Below, piece after piece: positions 34,577 to 39,357 of a stretch of 39,357 nt of DNA. The DNA is from Chitinophagia bacterium (GTDB lineage: Bacteria; Bacteroidota; Bacteroidia; Chitinophagales; Chitinophagaceae), in the NCBI GenBank assembly GCA_009928005.1, contig RFVO01000011.1, positions 1 through 39,357 of the forward strand, written 5' to 3'. Each line of letters begins with the position of its first letter. The first letter of the stretch is position 1. A program made the position numbers and the translations under genes. The notes beneath the pieces are model-generated. The model made no database searches. It was not told the origin of the DNA and saw nothing but the letters and a program-made list of their open reading frames with translations.

Positions 34577-35347
34577 ATGAAAATAACCAAGTTATTTATT
34601 TTATTTATAATTACATTTTTTTCATTTACACATGCGAATGGACAAAATGTAATTGAAAAGCCTAATCCCCCTGTTTTAGTAACAGACTTAGCTGGAGTTT
34701 TGAGCCCTGAGCAAAAGCAAGCCTTGGAAAATAAATTAGTTGCTATAGATGATTCGAGTTCGAATCAAATTGCAGTAGTAATACTTCCTACATTAGATGG
34801 TAATCCTATAGAGGAGTATGCTACTAAGCTTTTTAGAACATGGGGTATTGGTAATAAGAAAACCAATAATGGAATTTTATTATTAATTGCTATCCAAGAT
34901 AAAAAAATAAGAATTGAAGTTGGTTATGGATTAGAAGGCGCTATACCAGACATTACAGCTAATAGCATTATTGACAACGATATTAAGCCTGCATTTAGAC
35001 AGCAAGCATATTATGAAGGTATTGATAATGCCACAGATGACATTGCGAAAGCTGCAGTGGGTGAATATAAGGTGAAGCGAGAAAGACAATCAAAAGGCAA
35101 GGGAAGCAATTTGATACTTTTTGTATTAATAGTATTTATTATTGTGGCCATACTTGGTAAAAAAGGGGGTGGTGGTTCTAATATTGGTGGCAGTGGATTT
35201 AGCGATTTTGCCACAGGTATGTTATTAGGTTCACTATTAGGAGGTGGCGGACGCTCTGGTGGCAGTGACTGGGGTGGTGGTGGCGGCGGCTTCGGCGGCT
35301 TTGGTGGTGGAAGTTCCGGAGGTGGTGGTGCTAGTGGTGGATGGTAG
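34577..35347 (+). CDS. TPM domain protein with signal peptide, membrane helix and Gly-rich tail
   Basis: This 256-aa exported protein begins with a signal peptide (MKITKLFILFIITFFSFTHANGQ). I prefer ATG 34577 to the GTG two codons upstream for that reason. Residues about 36-160 are a TPM domain (VTDLAGVLSPEQKQALENKL, KKIRIEVGYGLEGAIPD, AYYEGIDNATDDIAKA). A transmembrane helix spans 177-194 (SNLILFVLIVFIIVAILG). The tail is rich in Gly and Ser and ends GGGGASGGW, as in YgcG-type proteins. The topology puts the TPM domain in the periplasm. It is the last gene of the lemA cluster. A long AT-rich hairpin begins at its stop codon. Confidence 0.9.
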   Translation: MKITKLFILFIITFFSFTHANGQNVIEKPNPPVLVTDLAGVLSPEQKQALENKLVAIDDSSSNQIAVVILPTLDGNPIEEYATKLFRTWGIGNKKTNNGILLLIAIQDKKIRIEVGYGLEGAIPDITANSIIDNDIKPAFRQQAYYEGIDNATDDIAKAAVGEYKVKRERQSKGKGSNLILFVLIVFIIVAILGKKGGGGSNIGGSGFSDFATGMLLGSLLGGGGRSGGSDWGGGGGGFGGFGGGSSGGGGASGGW

Positions 35348-35390
35348 TTTATTTATGAATTTTTATAAAATATAAAATTCATAAATAAAC
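35347..35390. repeat. Perfect 17-bp inverted repeat after the second TPM gene
   Basis: GTTTATTTATGAATTTT (35347-35363) is exactly complementary to the segment 35374-35390 across a 10-nt loop. It begins at the last base of the stop codon and has no T-run after it, so it is not a standard terminator. Confidence 0.9.
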
Positions 35391-35418
35391 ACTCTAATTA
35401 TTTTACTCTAATGATTTT

Positions 35419-35447
35419 TAAAAAGGTCCCGAGCTCGGGGCCTTTTT
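35419..35447. terminator. Bidirectional terminator between the lemA cluster and the M1 aminopeptidase
   Basis: AGGTCCCGAG pairs with CTCGGGGCCT (35424-35443, one G-T), with A-rich sequence before it and TTTTT after it. It serves the convergent transcripts from both sides. Confidence 0.9.
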
Positions 35448-35476
35448 GTTTGAGTTCTATCTTTTATTAAGAGCCT

Positions 35477-37969
35477 TTACATTTTTGGAATAACTGCTAA
35501 AACCATATCCACTAACTCTTGTTGTCCTATAGCTTTCTTTGCTTTTAAAATTTCTCCGAAAACTTTACTGTTAAAATAAGTATCTGTTTGGCTTCGATAT
35601 TCCTGAGGAATAGTTTCTCTAAATTTTACAATTAAATCTATTCCTTTTTTAAATTTACTAGGGTTGTTTACTTTATGCAGTAATTGCCCAAAGGCTACTG
35701 TCATATAAAATTTCTCAGCAGATTGGTCGTTTAATATTTCAAATTGTTTTGCAATAAAATCAAAGATACTTTCGTCTCCATATTTTGCGAGAATGGCTGT
35801 AACCGAAGTATTTAATCTCTTTTTTATTTTTTGTTTTGAAAAATTGCTGGCAATTGATAATGCTGCGCTAGAGTCAATTTTTTCAAGTGCGTCTAAAGCA
35901 GCGCCGCTGACTATATATGAAGAATCTTTGGTTAAGGAAGTAAATAGGTCGACATAGTCCTCATTATATGTACCTGCTAAAGCATCAATTGCTTGTTCTC
36001 TCACTTCGCTAGATGGGTCGTTATTGGCTAATTGAACAAATGAACCTTCTGTTTCTTCGTCTAAGGTAGTAGGGTTATAGCTTTGAATGGCTCTTGCTCT
36101 TATTACATAAAAACTATCTTTCAACGCTGCTTTTAATATTGCCTGTGCTTTTGCATCTGTTAAATTTTCTGCAGCTTCATTAATGGCTTCTAATCTGTCT
36201 TCAAAATTTCTTGCATGAAAATATTGAAAGGCATACTCGTTCATCGTTTTCGATTCATCTTTCACCCATAAAAGAGTTTTGTCATTATCTATATTCACAT
36301 TGTCTGGTTGTGTAACTGCATCAAAGTAAAAACTATCAATTCTATTTTTATTCCATACTTCATAATGATTTCTTTGGCCTGCTACATATAAATCAATGCC
36401 AATAGGAAGAGTAAATATTTTATTTTGTAGTTGATTCTGCTGTAGAATAATTAACACCTTTTTTTCAGTAGGCAAATATTTTTGTTCAATGCGCACATAG
36501 GGGTGTCCGCTGCCAAAATACCATTGATTAAAAAACCAGTTTAAATCTTTACCTGTTACTTTTTCAAATGCCAACTTTAATTTAATAGCTGTGCCGCTAC
36601 CAAATTTATTATCCTCTAAATAAGTATGTAAGGAAGCAAAAAAAGCTTTATCACCTACCAAGTGGCGTAACATATTCAATACCCTACCTCCTTTTTGATA
36701 ACTCACTAAATCAAATACATCTTCGTGATCTTTATAAAAAAAACGAACTAAATCTTTTTCAGCATCAGCAGGGCTATTCAAATAATATTTTAAGCCTGTG
36801 TAATTTTCATATTCACCAGCATCTTTTCCATTACTATGTTCTAGCCAAAGTGTTTGACTATAATCGGCAAAACTTTCGTTGACTGTAATATTACTCCAGC
36901 TTTCTGCTGTAACATAGTCTCCAAACCAATGATGAAATAATTCATGTGCAATAGTGCTCTCCCAAATATTACCATCTTTTAATTCACGGGCATCTTGCAG
37001 TACCATTTCATTATGCATGGTAGCTGTTGTATTTTCCATTGCACCACTTACATATTCTCTACCACTAATTTGAGCATACTTAGCCCAAGGAAAATCAATT
37101 CCTAAGAGTTCTTCAAAAAAGGCAATCATAGCAGGCGTCTTGCCATAAATTTGTCTCGCTTCTTTTTCATATTCTTTCTCTACATAATAACTTACTTCCT
37201 TGCCTTTGTAATTATCTTTTATAATACTATAATCGCCTACTGCTAGAAAAAATAAATAGGGGGCATGAGGTAGATCCATTTTCCATATATCTACTCGCGT
37301 ACCATTTTTGTTATTAATTTGTTTTGTCAATAAGCCATTGGAGAGACTTACATATTTACTCGGTACTGTTAATTGAAATTCTTGTGTACTTTTTTGATTT
37401 GGCTTATCAATAATAGGCAGCCAAACTGAAGTACCTTCTGTTTCTCCTTGGGTCCAAATTTGAATAGGTTTACTACTGTCTTTGCCTAATGGGTTAATAA
37501 AGTATAAACCTTTGGCATCGTTTATAGCTTCACTTCCCTTGCTTTTAAACTCGTTTGGCTTTGCAGTATATTTAATAAAGACAGTATAATTTTCAGAAGG
37601 CTTATAAGTTTTATTTAATTGTATTTTAATTATTAGTCCGTCGTAAACATATTTAAGTGAAGTAATTTTATTATTTATCATTAAGCCCACTTGATGAATA
37701 TCCATTCCTTTTGCATCAAGGCTTAGGGTATTAGTTGCATTTAAATATGGTCGAAGGTTCAACCAAACTTCTCCATTTAATTGTGCCTTTTCGTAATCGA
37801 AATTTGCTACTAATTTAGTATGTACTAATTCATTTTCTTTAATAGGAATAGCACGATATATATTTTTCCAACTAGTATCTTCAATTTCTTTAAAGCCTTG
37901 CTTGTCTTGGGCTGTAGCGTTTAAGCTAAAAGCAATCGCTAATAAATAAAAAAGTAAAAATTTTCTCAT
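35477..37969 (-). CDS. M1 family metallopeptidase (aminopeptidase N type) with HEAT-like C-terminus
   Basis: This 830-aa exported zinc aminopeptidase trims N-terminal residues from peptides, probably in the periplasm. Start ATG 37969 gives a signal peptide (MRKFLLFYLLAIAFSLNATAQ); the frame extends 14 codons upstream without one. The substrate motif is GAMEN (309-313). The zinc site is H342-E-L-F-H346 with E365 in VNESFADY (HExxH-18-E). PYLFFLAVGDY and SYQKGGRVLNMLRHL are also typical. After about residue 590 the protein becomes helical repeats (DSFYVIRARAIQSY, SSEVREQAIDALAG, SSYIVSGAALDALE) that look like HEAT units. It is divergent from truA and ends at the shared terminator. Confidence 0.93.
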   Translation of the reverse strand: MRKFLLFYLLAIAFSLNATAQDKQGFKEIEDTSWKNIYRAIPIKENELVHTKLVANFDYEKAQLNGEVWLNLRPYLNATNTLSLDAKGMDIHQVGLMINNKITSLKYVYDGLIIKIQLNKTYKPSENYTVFIKYTAKPNEFKSKGSEAINDAKGLYFINPLGKDSSKPIQIWTQGETEGTSVWLPIIDKPNQKSTQEFQLTVPSKYVSLSNGLLTKQINNKNGTRVDIWKMDLPHAPYLFFLAVGDYSIIKDNYKGKEVSYYVEKEYEKEARQIYGKTPAMIAFFEELLGIDFPWAKYAQISGREYVSGAMENTTATMHNEMVLQDARELKDGNIWESTIAHELFHHWFGDYVTAESWSNITVNESFADYSQTLWLEHSNGKDAGEYENYTGLKYYLNSPADAEKDLVRFFYKDHEDVFDLVSYQKGGRVLNMLRHLVGDKAFFASLHTYLEDNKFGSGTAIKLKLAFEKVTGKDLNWFFNQWYFGSGHPYVRIEQKYLPTEKKVLIILQQNQLQNKIFTLPIGIDLYVAGQRNHYEVWNKNRIDSFYFDAVTQPDNVNIDNDKTLLWVKDESKTMNEYAFQYFHARNFEDRLEAINEAAENLTDAKAQAILKAALKDSFYVIRARAIQSYNPTTLDEETEGSFVQLANNDPSSEVREQAIDALAGTYNEDYVDLFTSLTKDSSYIVSGAALDALEKIDSSAALSIASNFSKQKIKKRLNTSVTAILAKYGDESIFDFIAKQFEILNDQSAEKFYMTVAFGQLLHKVNNPSKFKKGIDLIVKFRETIPQEYRSQTDTYFNSKVFGEILKAKKAIGQQELVDMVLAVIPKM

Positions 37970-38062
37970 TGTCCTATTTTTTGCATTGTATTTAATGCTT
38001 AATTGAAGCATCTAAGTTACTTATAAAAAAATAACTAGCTTAGCAGTAAAATTTAATCATTA

Positions 38063-38812
38063 ATGGCTAGGTATTTTCTTGAAGTTTCTTATGATGGTAG
38101 TTTGTTTGGTGGATTTCAAATTCAGGCCAATCAACAAACCATACAAGGAGAAATAGAAAAAGCCCTGGAAACCATATTTAGAACGGCCTTTACATTAACT
38201 GGCGCCTCTAGAACTGATGCAGGTGTCCACGGAATACAAAACTTTTTTCACTTTGATTCCAATTTAAATATTGAATCCAAGCATATTTATAATTTGAATG
38301 CCTTGCTGCCTAAAAGTATTGCTGTTAAAGCCCTTTATGCAGTGCCTGCAGATGCACATGCAAGATTCGATGCTACTAAAAGAGCCTATTTATACAAGAT
38401 ACATACCCAAAAAAACCCTTTTTTAGAGGGTAGGTCCTGGTATTATCCTTTTACAGTGAATATGGAACTGATGCAAGAAGCGACAAAAAGCTTGTTAAAA
38501 TATACTCACTTTGAAACTTTTTCAAAGAAAAACACCCAGGTAAATACCTTTGAATGCCATATTTCAAAGGCTTTATGGGAAATAACTGAAGAGGGATATA
38601 CCTTTCATATTGAGTCGAACCGCTTCTTAAGAGGGATGATTCGTGGGCTGGTTGGTACACTTTTACAGGTGGGTAGAGGCCAAATTACCTTAGAAAAATG
38701 GCATGAGATTGTCTTATCTAATAACGAACAGCTGGCCGATTTCTCCACTCCAGCCCACGGATTATATTTATCTCTAATAGAATACCCTCCTTTTTTGAAA
38801 AAAATTGACTAG
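38063..38812 (+). CDS. truA: tRNA pseudouridine synthase TruA
   Basis: This 249-aa enzyme isomerises uridines 38-40 in the tRNA anticodon arm. The catalytic Asp52 lies in GASRTDAGVHG, preceded by the N-terminal RYFLEVSYDGSLFGGFQIQ and followed by RFDATKRAYLYKI and SNRFLRGMIRGLVGTLLQVGRG. The length is normal. It is divergent from the M1 aminopeptidase across 93 nt, and the rRNA operon leader follows it on the same strand without an obvious terminator. Confidence 0.95.
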   Translation: MARYFLEVSYDGSLFGGFQIQANQQTIQGEIEKALETIFRTAFTLTGASRTDAGVHGIQNFFHFDSNLNIESKHIYNLNALLPKSIAVKALYAVPADAHARFDATKRAYLYKIHTQKNPFLEGRSWYYPFTVNMELMQEATKSLLKYTHFETFSKKNTQVNTFECHISKALWEITEEGYTFHIESNRFLRGMIRGLVGTLLQVGRGQITLEKWHEIVLSNNEQLADFSTPAHGLYLSLIEYPPFLKKID

Positions 38813-38905
38813 TCTATAAAGCTTACTAGTATTGGGTTTGAGCTGCTAATCCACAGATTTTGAATCCTTTGAACGTAAAAAAATACAAAATAGTATACAA
38901 TATAT

Positions 38906-38935
38906 TTGGATAGTAGCTAAGGGTCCTTATCTTTG
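38906..38935 (+). promoter_or_regulatory. rRNA promoter P1
   Basis: TTG (38906-38908), 19 nt, TATCTTTG (38928-38935), followed by CCGCCCG. The upstream sequence is A/T-rich, as an UP-like element would be. Confidence 0.85.
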
Positions 38936-39005
38936 CCGCCCGTTAACGATAAAAGTTCGCCAAACGGTTTGTTCTTCAAGGTAATTTTTCAGCAAAATAA
39001 AGTCC

Positions 39006-39025
39006 AAAATACTTTAAAATACTTT
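39006..39025. repeat. Tandem direct repeat AAAATACTTT x 2 upstream of rRNA P2
   Basis: Two perfect adjacent copies of AAAATACTTT lie directly before the palindrome at P2. The 10-bp period is close to a helical turn and suggests an A-tract bend or an UP-like element. Confidence 0.8.
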
Positions 39026-39040
39026 CACCAATAATTGGTG
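39026..39040. promoter_or_regulatory. Palindrome overlapping the -33 box of rRNA P2
   Basis: CACCAAT-A-ATTGGTG is a perfect 7-bp inverted repeat with a one-base centre. It covers the TTG of P2 (39035-39037), so a bound protein would compete with polymerase. No regulator is identified. Confidence 0.5.
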
Positions 39041-39065
39041 GAACTAAATAACAGCTGTATCTTTG
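39035..39065 (+). promoter_or_regulatory. rRNA promoter P2
   Basis: TTG (39035-39037), 20 nt, TATCTTTG (39058-39065), followed by CCGTCCC, much like the sequence after P1. Confidence 0.85.
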
Positions 39066-39139
39066 CCGTCCCTCTTTAAAAAAGAGGTGCTCTTCGAAAT
39101 TATATGGCCAATTTTATTTATGATTTTTCATTATAAAGT

Positions 39140-39170
39140 TTGGCTATAAAAATAAATGTGCCTACCTTTG
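39140..39170 (+). promoter_or_regulatory. rRNA promoter P3
   Basis: TTG (39140-39142), 20 nt, TACCTTTG (39163-39170), followed by a C-rich start region. It is the promoter nearest the 16S gene, about 175 nt from it. Confidence 0.85.
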
Positions 39171-39209
39171 CACCCCCTACGAATAATAGGGCGCAAAAAA
39201 GCACAAAAG

Positions 39210-39229
39210 ATCTTTGAAAGTTTGGAAAC
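39210..39229 (+). promoter_or_regulatory. boxA-like antitermination element in the rRNA leader
   Basis: TCTTTGAAAGTTTGGAAAC resembles the TTCTTTGA...GGAA(A)C element I recall from Bacteroidota rRNA leaders and the TCTTTAA core of boxA. NusB/NusE binding is inferred. Confidence 0.5.
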
Positions 39230-39237
39230 AATAGTAA

Positions 39238-39259
39238 CTGTATTCTTGATAAAATACAG
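39238..39259 (+). other. Small hairpin in the rRNA leader
   Basis: CTGTATT pairs perfectly with AATACAG across an 8-nt loop, downstream of the boxA-like element. It may be a leader fold or processing structure. Confidence 0.45.
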
Positions 39260-39343
39260 GTAAAGGTTTAAGCATCAACAAGAATTATATCAGACGTTAA
39301 TTTCGGATTTATTTGAGATTGATAGTCAGATCAAACAACATTT

Positions 39344-39357
39344 ACAATGGAGAGTTT
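39344..39357 (+). rRNA. 16S rRNA, 5' end only (cut by window edge)
   Basis: The last 14 nt, ACAATGGAGAGTTT, match the 5' end of Bacteroidota 16S rRNA, which continues into GATCCTGGCTCAG. The mature end was placed by alignment to the E. coli start from memory. Three upstream promoters support the call. Confidence 0.9.

Larger units (their letters stand above)
38813..39343 (+). other. rRNA operon promoter and leader region
   Basis: This 531-nt stretch holds no gene. It contains three tandem promoters, a tandem 10-bp repeat and a palindrome at the second promoter, a boxA-like element and a small hairpin, and it leads into the 16S rRNA. The 3' halves of any RNase III stem would lie beyond the window. 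Confidence 0.9.

Noticed and set aside
35011..35214. 67-aa antisense ORF opposite the second TPM gene
   Set aside because: It is a mirror of the Gly-rich codons and the TPM sequence, without its own promoter or domain.
1..39357. CRISPR arrays, insertion sequences, prophage, toxin-antitoxin or defence genes
   Set aside because: I found no regularly spaced repeats, transposase, integrase or defence-protein motifs on either strand.

Overview
The window is AT-rich chromosomal DNA of a Bacteroidota bacterium, most likely of the Chitinophagaceae type. The phylum call rests on several independent signs: repeated promoters of the form TTG - 19/20 nt - TAnnTTTG instead of sigma70 boxes, almost no Shine-Dalgarno sequences, a fused E1 alpha/beta 2-oxoacid dehydrogenase, a long (1097 aa) SecA with inserts, a LemA/TPM/TPM cluster, DUF3050, and a rRNA leader ending in ACAATGGAGAGTTT. 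The family-level placement is inference. I see no phage, IS, CRISPR or toxin genes. This is core genome with a few variable small units.

Layout. 1-2437: fused E1 component. 2474-5070 (minus): small conserved hypothetical, YebC-type regulator, amino-acid permease. 5214-9439 (plus): a tight operon of DAACS symporter, DedA, MFS and GT9 heptosyltransferase-like genes, closed by a bidirectional terminator. 9521-14591 (minus): mdh, thioredoxin-like, MlaF-like ATPase, lysA, scpB and atpG, driven from a strong promoter upstream of atpG. 14808-24589 (plus): secA, deoC, an M20 amidohydrolase, a malic enzyme/phosphotransacetylase fusion, an MlaE-like permease and a beta-CASP metallohydrolase.

24613-30701: SRAP (minus), then DUF3050, a two-domain PhnB/VOC protein, a GH3 glycosidase and a photolyase-related flavoprotein that has lost the Fe-S ligands of its family. 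30747-30818: tRNA-Glu (minus) with its own promoter and terminator. 31083-33351: gapA and pgk with a terminator hairpin between them. 33465-35347: lemA and two TPM-domain genes. 35477-37969 (minus): M1 aminopeptidase. 38063-38812: truA. 38813-39357: the rRNA operon leader with three tandem promoters. The window ends about 14 nt into the 16S rRNA.

Functionally the region covers central carbon metabolism (E1, mdh, malic enzyme, gapA, pgk), envelope biogenesis (GT9, MlaE/MlaF, SecA, LemA/TPM), ATP synthase gamma, chromosome segregation (ScpB), lysine synthesis and translation (tRNA-Glu, rRNA, TruA). No wholly new multi-gene system is evident. The most interesting items are the photolyase variant lacking Fe-S ligands, the triple rRNA promoter with a palindrome on P2, the repeated motif between two divergent amino-acid transporter genes, several start codons directly behind a -7 box, and the separated MlaE/MlaF loci.
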